This document shows positions 34,073 to 44,774 of a DNA stretch of 64,000 nt, one piece after another. Origin of the DNA: Sophora flavescens (Eukaryota > Streptophyta > Magnoliopsida > Fabales > Fabaceae); contig CM061068.1 of NCBI GenBank assembly GCA_030762895.1, positions 153,284,811 through 153,348,810 of the forward strand, written 5' to 3'. Position 1 is the first letter of the stretch. The number at the start of each line of letters is the position of its first letter. Position numbers and translations under genes: made by a program. The notes beneath the pieces were generated by a model. The model had not been told where the DNA came from. It saw nothing but the letters and a program-made list of their open reading frames with translations, and ran no database searches.

Positions 34073-37000
34073 ATGGCTTCTTCTTCAACCTTCAACGTGG
34101 ACAAGTTTAATATGGCTATTGAGCATCACTTCAACTTTGGAGTTTTACAGGACTACAATTTGGATATCAGCAGGAACATCAATACTGTTGGGTGGGGAGG
34201 ACCCTTCGCTGAGAAAGTTTCTATTTATCCCAATTTGATAAGGGATTTCTGGAGAAGACTTCAAGTCACTGGTACTGACATCTCCTCTACTGTATTGGGA
34301 AAGAGGATAGTAGTCTCTGAGAAGACTATTGTTGATGCCATCTTCTGCACTCAGGAAGGAGTGGTTTTTACTGAGTCATGGGAGACTGAACTAGGTGGCA
34401 CTGAGGTCATTGAAGTTTTATTAATGAGAGAGGACACAGTAAGGAATCACTCATGGAAATATGTAGAAATGAAGAACATCATTCGCATCCTTCATCAACT
34501 GCTGAACAAAGTCGTTCTTCACAAAGCTGGGTCCAAGGACAACTTGTCTACCTTGCACAAGTTCTGCCTCTGCCATATTTTTACTGAGACAAAGATCAAC
34601 CTTCCCAGAATTTTGTATGGAAGATTCAGGGATGTTGTGATTAACAGGAACAAACTATCTGCATTTCCCTATTGTCATCTCTTTTCCAAGATCTTCAAAG
34701 CTCAAGGAATCCATGAATTCATTGCTGCTAGGTCATCTAAAGAGCAAGCACGAATTTTAACTGAAAAACCAATGTCAGCTGCTGATTTTGGCAAGATGAA
34801 CATTGCAAATATGAATCTCAGCACCTATACTGCTGCTACCATGGCCAAGACTGAGGAATTGATGAAAGTCAAGAAAAAAATGGTTGAACAGAACAATGTT
34901 GTTGTTCTGAGGCTGGAGAGGAATGTTAAGAAGAAAACCACTACTGCAAGGAAGCCAATGCCTAAAAGGCCTACTGGTGGAATTGTCTTCAGAGAACCCA
35001 CTGCTACTACTCCTAATCCTGCTCCCACACAGAAAAGGACAAGAAACTTGAGTTTGTCTTATGATGAGGATGAGGATGAGGATGATGATGAGGAGGATAG
35101 GGTTCCTATCAGCTCTGTATTGAAGAAACAGAGAATTACTGCTTCTACTGATGCTATTGCCGCCTCTATTCCAACTAGGAGGAGACAACCTCAGATAAGA
35201 GCTAAAGCTGCCATAGGAACTGAGGTAACCCTTCCTGCTAATGACCCTGTCAAGTTAGCAGTAGATGCCCTAGTTTCCAGCTTTGAGCATAGGGTAGATG
35301 ACTGTGTACATGCATCCTTTGTGAATCAAAGTCGAAACATGGATGATGTGTATATTCCCTCACCCCTTTCACCACAAACAAAACTCACCAGATCAACCAC
35401 AAACAGCCTCACCACCAAGACCAAAATTCTCACCCATCTTACTTGAATCTAATCCCTGGTTTCATCAACCAGATAATGGAATTAGCCATGGTGCACCCTT
35501 TCCCAAAAATAGAAAAACTAGATTCCCCTACACTCATCCCTCTGTTCTTTATGATGGCAAAGCTGAAAGCTTAGCCAAGATAAAGAGAGACTGGAGAATC
35601 TTATTTCACACCCACCAAACTGAACCTGAAACCTATTCTAACCAGATGGTATCCTCTACCAGAATATGAGTATGAACCTGAAAACATCTACTCATATTGG
35701 ATTAACCCTGAACCACATACACCTACTGGACCATTTCCATCTGAGTTATTAAATTCCATTGGACCTCTTCTCACCCATCTTCCACAGAAGAGATTCCCTC
35801 CTAAGAAGATCTACCCAAACCTCATCAAATCCCCTCCCTTTAAACCTTTCATTGATGGTGTAGAAAGGCACATCATATCTGACTGGACTCAGGATCCGAG
35901 AAATAAAAATCTTAAAAATGTTCTTGAAAAGAGATCAAGATCATTCAGACATGTTCCATTCATCATGGATGCCAACACCAAATGGAAGTCCTTTGTTCAT
36001 CCCAGTGAATATGGCAAAGCTGCTGACTTCATTGATCAACTCCTGTATGCTTTTTGGAAAATGGAGTTGGAAATACCAAGATATGTCAGGGCTGCAAATT
36101 TTGTGCCTCCAACATGGCTGCATCATTCTCTGGAGAAAACAAGAATAGGATTCAGACCCTACATGATATGTCCAAGGCTACCAATGATTGACATGAATAA
36201 AGACAAAGATCTGAAGAAGCAGAGAAACACTGGCAAGATACCTTTTCCTGACAGTTGCATAATCAATCCAGCAACAATCAATCTCATTGATCAAAATGTG
36301 ATTGACTACTGGTTGGCTTAACCAACTGAAGATGGTCAAGAGGATGTTTCTGTGGACATCTGGAGGACTCACATGGTGGAATGTGCACAGGAAGCTTACT
36401 CCTCTGGACTGACTATTGAAGAGAAGAAATATATTCCTAAAGTCAGAGTGAAGTGTGGCCTTGTTTACTGCAGATTCCTCATCAATAAGGACATCATTGG
36501 CATTCCTGTCATAAGTCCTGTCTTTGATGAGAACTCTATTCATTGGGCCAAAGAGCTACCTAAACCAGTGCTACAATATGCTACCTCAACTCCTCCATCA
36601 CCATCATCAGAGCACACATATGAAGAGATCTTCATTGAGGACAAGGAAGTTAAAGAAGTACATTCTTTTCCTCAAGTGGAAGTGGTTCAACCTATTGCTG
36701 AGGTTGAAAAAATTGCCGAGTCTGTTCCTAGGCAAAGCACATATGAGAAACACTCTTCTCAACCACTGGCTCTTACTGTCATCCACCCTCAAGAGCAACC
36801 TCAACAGTCTAGAGCAGTAAGCACCTTTCAAACTCAAGAGAGTGTTCATGACTCTGCTGAAAGCTCAAGACCCCCAGCTTTGCCCCAAAACATTGAAGAA
36901 ATTCTTGAAAAACTTGCTGATGACAAAGTGGAAAAGATGACTGTGCCTATCAAAGAAGAAGTTCAACAACAAATTCAAGAATCAATGGACCCCACCTTAG

Positions 37001-37089
37001 CTGTGGTGAACAAGATGTTGGAGTTCTTAACAAACTTCAAGAAAAGCCAAACTCAAAACCCTCCACCTCCACCACCTCCTCCTTCCTAA
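34073..37089 (+). pseudogene. Second ORF downstream of pol (element C)
   Basis: ATG at 34073 (MASSSTFNVDKFNMAIEHHF) opens 457 codons to 35446, with KVSIYPNLIRDFWRRLQV and GKRIVVSEKTIVDAIFCTQE in the family domain, then basic and acidic stretches (DEDEDEDDDEED at about 35063-35098). After a frameshift come 35343-35669, 35965-36321 and, in the same frame after one TAA, 36352-37089, which ends in a glutamine/proline-rich tail with a final run of prolines. Same place as ORFs in A and B. Sirevirus second ORF, function unknown; no membrane anchor seen. Confidence 0.7.
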
Positions 37090-37564
37090 TCTTTTCTTCT
37101 TAGTGACAATGATGGTCCACTCCCTTTTGCCTTTTTGTCTGATGACAAAAAAGGGGGATATAGGAAGAGAAATTAAATTTTAAATGAAAAGTCAGTTTTT
37201 GAAAAGTATATACTTGTCTGCATATGCATGTCTCTTTCTGTTTACACTTTGACATGATTTGCTATGCTAATATAAATATTGCTCTGATATATCTATTTTG
37301 ATTGATCTGATACTGTTTGATATGATATATTTTATTTGCTCTGAAATTTGTTTAAGTTTGATAAAGACTTAAAAGCTCTGATACTATACTTAACTGATAA
37401 GTAGTCGCACTGATCTGATAAGTTATATATACATGTGCTACTGAATTTGTGTTATGCTTTTCCTGCTAAAGCTTGTATGCTTTGTCTTAGGGGGAGCTTT
37501 GTAAACTCTCATAGACTTTTCTACTCAAATTTAATTAGTTTTTTATCATCAAAAAGGGGGAGAT
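37090..37564 (+). promoter_or_regulatory. 3' non-coding region of C with three polypurine tracts
   Basis: AAAAAAGGGGGATATAGG at about 37147-37164, TTAGGGGGAGCTTTG at about 37488-37502, and AAAAAGGGGGAGAT (37551-37564) directly before the LTR. The rest is AT-rich with repeated CTCTGATA words. Confidence 0.8.
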
Positions 37565-37800
37565 TGTTGGAACCAAAGTGATTTGGATTTAATTAATCTC
37601 TAAGTTTTGATGTTAACAAAAGGATTAAATTTACTTGGCAAAGTGTTAGTAGAGATCTAACAAGGTTATCTAGTTTTGCAGGATCACTTGAATCTTATAA
37701 GTTATGGAAACTTAGAAAATGTTTTCATATATCTGCTTGGACTTTAAATAAGAAATCCACGTCCACCCGTGTAGACAGGCTGCTCAAAAGCTTGGTAAAG

Positions 37801-37831
<31 letters not shown>

Positions 37832-39201
37832 TTTGAGTAGACTGAAACTTAAGTTGATGAGGCAAGAGAATTTCTAAGTAGACGAAATATTAAAATATTT
37901 CTATTAGACGAAATCTAAGTTTCAAATTGAATAGACGAGCTTAACTTGCCACATCATCAGACGAGATCTTTTTAAGTGAGTAGACGGACTTTAATGCCAT
38001 GTCACTAGACGGAGATCAAAATAACTCGCTGAGATATAGCAAGTCCAAAGACTTGATTAGACGAGAGGATATGGCATGTAAGTGGACGAGCAAAATGAAA
38101 GAGTGAATAGACTTAGTTTCACATATAACTAAGTAGACGCAGTTTTTAAGTAGGCGAGCTCATATTTATGATAAGCCTTCATAAATAATTTCAATCCGGT
38201 CCACAATAAATCATGTTTATTTCAAATTATTGATATCTATTTCAAGAGAATTTTTGTTCTTCTCATTTGTTTTATATGCTTAATGCTTTGTTTCCTTGTG
38301 AGAAAATCATAGTACTATCGAGGAAATACAAAAAGCAACCCAGTACAATGGGAAATGTAAAACAATCTGTATGATAACACCTTTATGGCTGGAAAAAGTT
38401 GGAAGTTACATACAGGAGGAAAAACAGTTTTCAAGCTGCAAATGGTCAGAGTAGTGAGCCTCCATTTCGTACTACCCTGATAACCAAGAATACATTTCAG
38501 CATGGCCACGATCAAGCTATCAGTCACAAAGGATATTGTGCATTCAATGCTATCTCTAAACGGAAAATTCAAAATGACCGTTGAAGCTTTTCAAGAGTAG
38601 AAGAAGGTCTCTATAAATATAGGACCACAAGCAATGAAGAACAATTTTTGCCAATCCAATATTTGCGAGAACAAGCTCCCATTTCTTTCATTCTTTCAAA
38701 AGTAAAAGTTTGTATTCTTTTGTTTGAATATTGTGAAAATATTCAACAGATCTTAAACCTTCATATCCTCGCATATAGTGAGTTAAGAAGATCTTAAGTT
38801 AAAATCTCTTTGTTAGAGTTAGAGCTTGAAGATGCTTGGTAAGAAAGGAATCCTTGTAGCCTGGAGAGTTGTTGAATACTTGGTTGTAGTCTATTTGGAG
38901 AAATAGTGTATAAGACCTTCAAGTCGAAGGGACTAGACGTAGCTCTTGGTTGGAAGAGAGTGAACCAGGACAAAATTGTCTGCGTGAATCTTCTATCCTT
39001 AAACTCTTACAGCTTTATTTATTTATATTGACTGTGGAGTTTTGATATTGCTTTTGTTAAGTCTCAAAAATTCTTTTTCAGTGTGTGCATTTGCTTTATA
39101 TATCCTCGTGTGAGACAAACAGTTTTAAAAGGTTGTTTTAGAAAAATTATTAACAAACACAATTCAACCCTCCTTTCTTTTGTTTTCCTGTGTCAACTTC
39201 A
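37565..39201 (+). repeat. 3' LTR of element C
   Basis: TGTTGGAACCAAAGTG to TGTCAACTTCA, 1637 bp. Matches 6007-6932 plus 16892-17592. The ATTT microsatellite (37802-37833) is longer than in the 5' LTR. TATAAATA at 38612-38619. Confidence 0.93.
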
Positions 39202-39206
39202 CAGAC

Positions 39207-39383
39207 CAGTTTGCTGCTTCAACTAGTCTGATTGTAGAAGCCTCCTCTCCTCAGATGGTGAATTTACATAGCTTCAACTTGCTTCAGGCTCAGCTAGAAG
39301 AAACCAGAAGACAGTTGGATGTAGAAAGGCATGCTAGGATGTTTTTAGAAAAGAGAGTAGAATCTCTATTTTTTTCTTTTTAG
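39207..39383 (+). pseudogene. C-terminal end of second ORF of element A
   Basis: Directly after element C the frame broken at 6006 resumes: QFAASTSLIVEASSPQM, then a heptad-like segment LLQAQLEETRRQLDVERHAR and a stop after ESLFFSF at 39383. The leucine/glutamate/arginine spacing suggests a short coiled coil. The clean resumption shows C inserted when this frame still existed. Confidence 0.8.
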
Positions 39384-39821
39384 TCAGCCTAGGTAGTTGT
39401 GTTTGTAAAATATGCCTTGTACTGAAAGCTAATGATGAATACAACATTATCTTTTTATCATCTATCTTTATTGTCTGTTACTTTTCTGCTTCTTAGTTAT
39501 TTCCTTTTCACTGTTGACAAAAGGGGGAGAAAGTAAAGTAAGCTAAGTAAGTTAAGATGATTGATTTTGACTAAGTAAAATTGAAATTGTCTGAATCTCT
39601 GAATTGAATTGCATAATTTTATCATCTAAGTGATATTAGCTCTGATACTATGTTACCTTTAAAGAACCCCTAAAATATAAATTAAACCTAAGTGCACCTG
39701 TCTGCACAACCCTTATGACTAACAAATTTCAACTTGCCTGAATCCTAATTTCTCTTTTGTTGATATTTTCTAAGGTTCATTAAATCATCTGAATGTTTGT
39801 CATCATGACAAAGGGGGAGAT
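39384..39821 (+). promoter_or_regulatory. 3' non-coding region of A with polypurine tracts
   Basis: GACAAAAGGGGGAGAAAG (about 39517-39534) and ATGACAAAGGGGGAGAT (about 39805-39821, directly before the LTR). Otherwise AT-rich with no gene. Confidence 0.75.
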
Positions 39822-41047
39822 TGTTAAGTCTCTAAAATTTCTGATGTGCATTTCCCTAAGTTTTGATGAAAACTAAACATTTGTTAATAACTTAATTAAC
39901 TTTTGTATTGGTTGCTAACCTGTCTACCTGTCTGCTGACTAGGATTATTGGCTTTCTGCAGTGATGTTTCTACTTGTCTTCTGATAAGTTCTTATACCTG
40001 TCTGAGGTTCTTCGATAGGGAGCTCAAGTACAAAGCTTTTGGAAGATGTCCCCTCATACAGAAGACTCTGAAGCTTTCTCACGCTTATCAAGAAAAGTCA
40101 GAAGTCATTCTCACAAGCAACCTAAGAAATCAGGGATGAAGTCTAGTTAAAGAATGTCTCCAACATGCTTTATTCCCTAGTACTCTTGGTCATTACACGA
40201 AAAGGGAAATGTGCTCTGTAAAGTACAAAATCACCCTACACAACTCTGATTTGGCTACTACACAATGCATAAAGCCATGATCCTTCATGTTAGAGTACAA
40301 CCAACGTTCCTATTGTATTAATGGCTGCCCATAATGAGTCTATTGCATTTAATGAAGTTCTGCTTGAAGCCAACATTTGAAGGAATGTCTCTAATGGATC
40401 TTAAATGCTTGAAGGCTATAAATACAGAAGTCATTGAAGATGAAGATATAGAACACACAGCATTAAAATAGCCATTACTCTGCACATTTATTTCTTCATT
40501 CTTTCAATATGTATTCTTCAATCATTTGAAGTTATTACGCAGTCTTTCCTAAGCTTACATTTAATCCACTCTCTGAGTGATAGGGAAAGAACTGTCTTTC
40601 TGAATGTATTTATTACAAACAAACTTCTCAAACAAACCTGAGTGAGACTGAAGAGGCTAGGTGTGCAAACAATACTTGGAGTTTGTAACCTGATCAATTA
40701 TAGTGGATAAAACTTGGTGCTGCCAAGGACTGGACGTAGATCTTTATGTTGAAGAGTGAACCAGGATAAATAGCTGTGTTAATCTCTCTTCTCTTAAATC
40801 TTTAGTTGCTTTGATTATATTATATGATTTCTAACTAAAGGGGTTAAAGTGTGAATATCAAACTTGTTTTCAAGTCGTGTGCTTGTGTTTTTTTCTGTTA
40901 TAGTCTCATCAGAGAGGTCACCTGTCTGTGCAGTATTTTCTCACTTGTCTGAACCTAGCTTCTGTGTGCGAAAAGTTTTCAACTTTGTTTTAAATTCTGA
41001 TAAACACAATTCAACCCCCCTTCTCGTGTTTATAGTTGTCTATTTCA
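39822..41047 (+). repeat. 3' LTR of element A
   Basis: TGTTAAGTCTCTAAAATTTC to TTGTCTATTTCA, 1226 bp, directly after a polypurine tract. Contains TATAAATA at 40417-40424 and the C-rich motif TTCAACCCCCCTTCTCGTG near its end. The 5' copy is outside the window. Confidence 0.85.
40417..40424 (+). promoter_or_regulatory. Putative TATA box in LTR A
   Basis: TATAAATA, about 595 bp into the LTR, similar in position to B and C. Confidence 0.4.
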
Positions 41048-41290
41048 CCTTATACTTTAAAAGTTTATAATTGCATGGGTCCCTGAACAAATAGAAAATT
41101 TATAATTAAGTCCTTCATACACTTTTTCGTTAGGGTTTCAAAAAGTATAGTAACCTATTTTTTTCCAAAAACTTCATAGACCCACAAATGACGAGTATAT
41201 GAACCATTCAACGAAACCTTAACGAATTGAAAAAGTGTATAAGAGATTCAATTGCAATTTTTTAAAGTGTAAGTACGTATTTAAAAATTC
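41048..41290. repeat. Foldback (inverted repeat) element beside LTR A
   Basis: The left half CTTATACTTTAAAAGTTTAT and TCATACACTTTTTCGTTAGG returns on the other strand at the right as CTTACACTTTAAAAAATTGC and TTATACACTTTTTCAATTCG. A small DNA transposon of foldback or MITE kind is likely. Its left end coincides with the end of LTR A, so A may have inserted at or in it. Confidence 0.5.
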
Positions 41291-41768
41291 TCAAATGGTT
41301 AAAAGCATTATTTTGAAAATCAGACCGGATCGACCGGTTGGACCAGGAACCGATCAGGTGTTTGGTTCATTGAACCCCCCAAAACCTGCTGGTTTCAGAA
41401 CCGGTGAAAAGTATTGAAAATCGGAGGTCAGAATCGGTTGAACTGTCCATTTTTTTATTTTTCAATTTTTTTCTGAAATCTTATTTTGTAAAGTATAAAA
41501 ACATATTTTTTAGTAAAAAAAAGGTCCATTGATAAGATATAAAATACATATACATATATTTTTATTATTTATCCTTTTTCGTTGATTATTTATCTTATGA
41601 AATATATAATATGATTATTTTATGTTAATTTATAATTTGATGTTTCTTAAGTTTATTACTTAGTATAATATACAATATTAAAAATATAATGACAAAAAAT
41701 ATTAAAAATATATATTTAATTAATACCAGCTTGATAACCTGGAACCAGTTCATTCACCAGTTCAATGA
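41291..41768. other. Intergenic DNA, CCGGTT-rich repeat
   Basis: No gene. Contains GACCGGATCGACCGGTTGGA, ACCGGTGAAAAG, GAACCAGTTCATTCACCAG and similar words, resembling dispersed plant repeats of this composition. The same kind of sequence resumes at 56207 (CCGGTCCAATTTTT) beyond element E. Confidence 0.5.
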
Positions 41769-41844
41769 TGTAACACCCCGTTTTTTGTATTAAGCCTTTA
41801 AGTGGAATTTTAAAGTGGAAAATCCCTTTATGGTAGATGAGCAC

Positions 41845-42036
41845 GGTCTTGAGCACGACCGTGCTCATATCCAGCACGCCCATGCTTAACAGCATGCTCA
41901 GTGGTTGCTTGGGCCACGAGCACAGTCGTGCTCAAGGGGAGCACGACCGTGTCGGAAATACGGACCCCGTGCTTAGTTAAGCACACCCGTGTCCACGTCA
42001 AGCACGCCCGTGCCTAGTGGGAGCACGGTCGTGCTC
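41845..42036. repeat. Palindrome cluster GAGCACG-CGTGCTC in LTR E
   Basis: Repeated GAGCACGACCGTGCTC, GAGCACGGTCGTGCTC and relatives (AGCACGCCCGTGCT, AGCACACCCGTGTC): 7-base arms with a 2-base centre. The last perfect one (42021-42036) ends 11 bp before the TATA box. The 3' LTR has the same at 47710-47925. Confidence 0.9.
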
Positions 42037-42047
42037 GGATCTGAAGG

Positions 42048-42057
42048 TATATAAATA
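42048..42057 (+). promoter_or_regulatory. Putative TATA box of element E
   Basis: TATATAAATA, conserved in the 3' LTR at 47930-47939. Confidence 0.55.
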
Positions 42058-44149
42058 AGAGAGCTTGCGAGGATTTCGAGTGTTAACCCTCAAATTGACA
42101 CTTTTAGCAATCCTAGTGTGACAGAAACCTCTCCCCTTTCCCTTCCCTTGAACCATTTGAAGTTCTTGGAGTTCTTGAGTCTGTTTGGGATAGAAGTCAT
42201 GTGTTCTAGTGTCGATTAAGGTAACGTGGTCATCCCTCTGTTAATCTCTTATTCTTGTTTAATTGAATTTGAGATTAATGTTTGCCTTTATATGTTGGCC
42301 AAGGCTTGAGGAACTCATTGAGCTGCTTGAGGGAACAAGAATAGTTTGCTTGAACATGTAGGTAATGGGGGTAGCGTAAGATGAAGGGTTAACATATGAC
42401 CCTATTGTTTGCTATTTTTCTAAATTGCTATCTTGCTTCATGTTTATCTATGTTCTATATATGATTAGCATGTTAATTGCGTATAATTGATAATGATGAT
42501 GTTTATGCCATGGATGAATGATGATGATGATGTTGTTATGCTGTGAATGAGTGTTTGGTTGTTAAGGTTGTTAATACCAACGTTAATGTTTATAAGATAT
42601 AAAAGATGTTAATAATGATGAATGAAAATAAGGGATGATTTCCCAATGTTCATAAGACACGAACCGTAGTAATGAGGAGTGAGATCATTGCTTAATGGCA
42701 TAGTCAAGACCCTAGGATTGATCCATAAGTGTTTCAAGTACATTAATAATGAAACATGAATTAAATGATTAATTCCCCGTAATTATAAGACATGAAGATT
42801 AAACGAGAGTAACAAGTTAACGATTAATGGTTAGTTAAAAGTCAATAGGATTGATCGTTGAATGCCCTTGGAAGTTTAACAAGGGTTCCCAACCCTTTAT
42901 GCCCACATCAGTACATCCATTCACCAGCCAGCACGGTTGTGCTCAATAGAAAGCACGACTGTGCTCCCCTAACCAGAACAGGTGCTGAAACAGGGACAAG
43001 GGTGGTTTCACCCAAATTGTCCCCATGATGTAATAAGACACCAATCGAAGTAAAAGTAGGTTAGATAACTCAATGAAGACTTAACAAAGTTAATTAAATA
43101 CAAACGTTAAGATGATTAAGACGGTAACGATATGTTATCGTACGTTGTTGTACCTTGGTGCTTATTGGCCAAGGGAGCCTTGATGCTTTTTGGTCAAGGT
43201 GTTGCTGATGTTGACCATTGGTTCTTATTGGCCATGGAGGCCTCAATGCTTATTGGTCGAGGTGTTGATGGTGATAGAACTGTGGTGCCTAGTGGCCAAA
43301 GCGGAGGTGGTGATTGTTTGATTATGTGCTGTTGTTGTTCTTGTATTCATGCATCGGAGATGTTAGTGGGGGATGTTCGACATAGGGGAGGTCGTCCGAG
43401 AGTAAGGCGATCTGGCAGTCCACGGTGATTCATCCGAGAGTTAGGTGAATCTGGCCCCCGTGGTGGTGCATCCGAGAGTAAGGTGCATCAGCTATCCAAG
43501 AGGTTCACCCTTGTTTTGGTGAACTGCCGGTGTTGGTGCTTAATGACCAATGCGGATATGTAACTCCGAAGTTGACTTCTTGAGTTGGATTGGATCCACA
43601 TCCATAACGGAGTAGTGGAGTAGTCCTGTACCGCATAGCATACGTTGTTGATATGATGAATATGACATGAATATGTAATGTGTGTTGTTATGTTATAACA
43701 TACTTGATTATGATGTATAATCATCTTGCTAACTGCTTCCTTGTCGTTGTGTTTTATACATGTTTCTTACTCCTCCTTTTTTTGTTGTTTTGTTTGGCAT
43801 GAATCATTTATGTAGAGGACGGTGAGCAACCAGTTGAGGAGTGACTCCGAGTAGCCGCTACTGATAGTTCAGGATTTCCCAGTTTTTAGTTTGTTTATCT
43901 TAGATGTTTTCAGACTTTGGTTATACCAGCTCTGTAATGTGACATCGGGGTTGGGCTTCTTTTATGGTTATGTTTTGTTATGTTTTCTTTTAAAAGTTGT
44001 TTCTTTCCGCATTGAAACGTTTTTTTACAACGTGGTATCTTCTACCTTGGTTTTCATTTTATAATAAATAATATGAATGGGTTTTTATTTTATTTCTTTT
44101 ATGTTTTATGCTTTATAAATACATGCGGGATAGAGGGTGTCACATTTTG

Positions 44150-44161
44150 TGGTATTAGAGC
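44150..44161 (+). other. Primer binding site of E, one change
   Basis: TGGTATTAGAGC, one C-to-T change from the initiator methionine tRNA site, five bases after the LTR. Confidence 0.8.
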
Positions 44162-44336
44162 AGGTCTGGCCTATCAGGCCGTGGTATGAGTCTGTTACGT
44201 ATCTTATATGTGCTCTTGTTTGAATTGTCTATATTTAATATAGACAATGATATGTGGTACTAAGTACCTATAGCTTTGTTTTGGCTTGACTTACTGCATT
44301 TTGTGGTTTGTCTTGGACGATCCAAGAAGCCTGTGA
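44162..44336 (+). other. Leader remnant where gag is missing
   Basis: Leader-like DNA with a perfect 9-base-arm palindrome GTCTATATTTAATATAGAC (about 44228-44246) and no gag domain. Deletion of gag is inferred from the short distance to the protease. Confidence 0.6.
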
Positions 44337-44774
44337 GTGCTTCTTGTGTTTAGAAAGGTTGTTATGTTATCAATTGATAATAAGAACTTTGTAGTTGACC
44401 TTGTGTGCTTACCCCTGAAATACCTTGATGTTATTCTTGGTATGGATTGGTTATCTTCCAACCATGTCCTCTTGAACTATTTTGATAAAACCTTAGTTTT
44501 TGGAACTCCTGTGGAGTCCAAGGATCCAATATTTCTCTCTGTCAGCCAAGTTAAGGCTTCTATGAAAGAAGAGGCCTAAGTTTACATGATGTTGTCTTCC
44601 CTGGAAGTAGAAATCAAGTTTGATGTCGGGAATGTGACAATAATGAGAGAGTTTCTTGAAGTGTTCCCTATGGATGTCTATGAATTACCCTCTAAGAGAG
44701 ATGTGGAGTTTACCATAGACTTAGTAATGGGAATGGGACCCATATCCATAGCACCATATAGGATGTCTCTCTAG
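44337..44774 (+). pseudogene. Gypsy protease end and start of reverse transcriptase (element E)
   Basis: 44337-44579 has NFVVDLVCLPLKYLDVILGM and DWLSSNHVLLNYFDKTL, the C-terminal half of the protease; the part with the catalytic aspartate is absent. 44586-44774 in the same frame has MREFLEVFPMDVYELPSKRD and EFTIDLVMGMGPISIAPYRM, the entry of the reverse transcriptase region. A frameshift follows at about 44770. Confidence 0.88.

Larger units (their letters stand above)
6007..39201 (+). mobile_element. Sirevirus-type Copia element C, complete ends, twice interrupted
   Basis: 5' LTR at 6007-6932 plus 16892-17592, primer site 17595-17606, gag, protease, integrase, reverse transcriptase, RNase H, second ORF, polypurine tract and 3' LTR 37565-39201. 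Element B splits the 5' LTR and element D splits the reverse transcriptase. Flanks CAGAT and CAGAC fit a 5-bp target duplication with one change. Without the insertions C is about 12.1 kb, long for Copia but normal for Sireviruses with a second ORF. All genes carry stops or frameshifts. Confidence 0.88.
2764..41047 (+). mobile_element. Sirevirus-type Copia element A (3' part; interrupted by C)
   Basis: A consists of an RNase H end (2764-3398), a second ORF downstream of pol (3817-6006, resuming at 39207-39383), a non-coding stretch with polypurine tracts, and a 3' LTR (39822-41047). The left part lies outside the window beyond the Z insertion. Element C occupies 6007-39201 and splits the second ORF; the frame resumes cleanly after C. 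Flanks of C read CAGAT (6002-6006) and CAGAC (39202-39206), a target duplication with one mismatch. An extra ORF after pol and repeated polypurine tracts are known Sirevirus traits. Confidence 0.8.
41769..44144 (+). repeat. 5' LTR of element E
   Basis: TGTAACACCCCG to GGGTGTCACA, 2376 bp. Holds the GAGCACG palindromes (41845-42036), TATA (42048-42057), more palindromes (about 42928-42972), and a block at 43135-43520 of repeated CCTTGGTGCTTATTGGCCAA words. The frame at 43132-43428 translates these repeats and is not taken as a gene. Confidence 0.93.

Noticed and set aside
34073..37089. Second ORF of C as a host gene or true viral envelope gene
   Set aside because: Its position between pol and 3' LTR, with counterparts in A and B, shows it belongs to the element; no signal peptide or membrane anchor seen.
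43132..43428. 98-codon frame, with a 113-codon counterpart at 55300-55641
   Set aside because: Both lie in the two LTRs of E over short repeats of the type CCTTGGTGCTTATTGGCC; no domain and the ends are not conserved.
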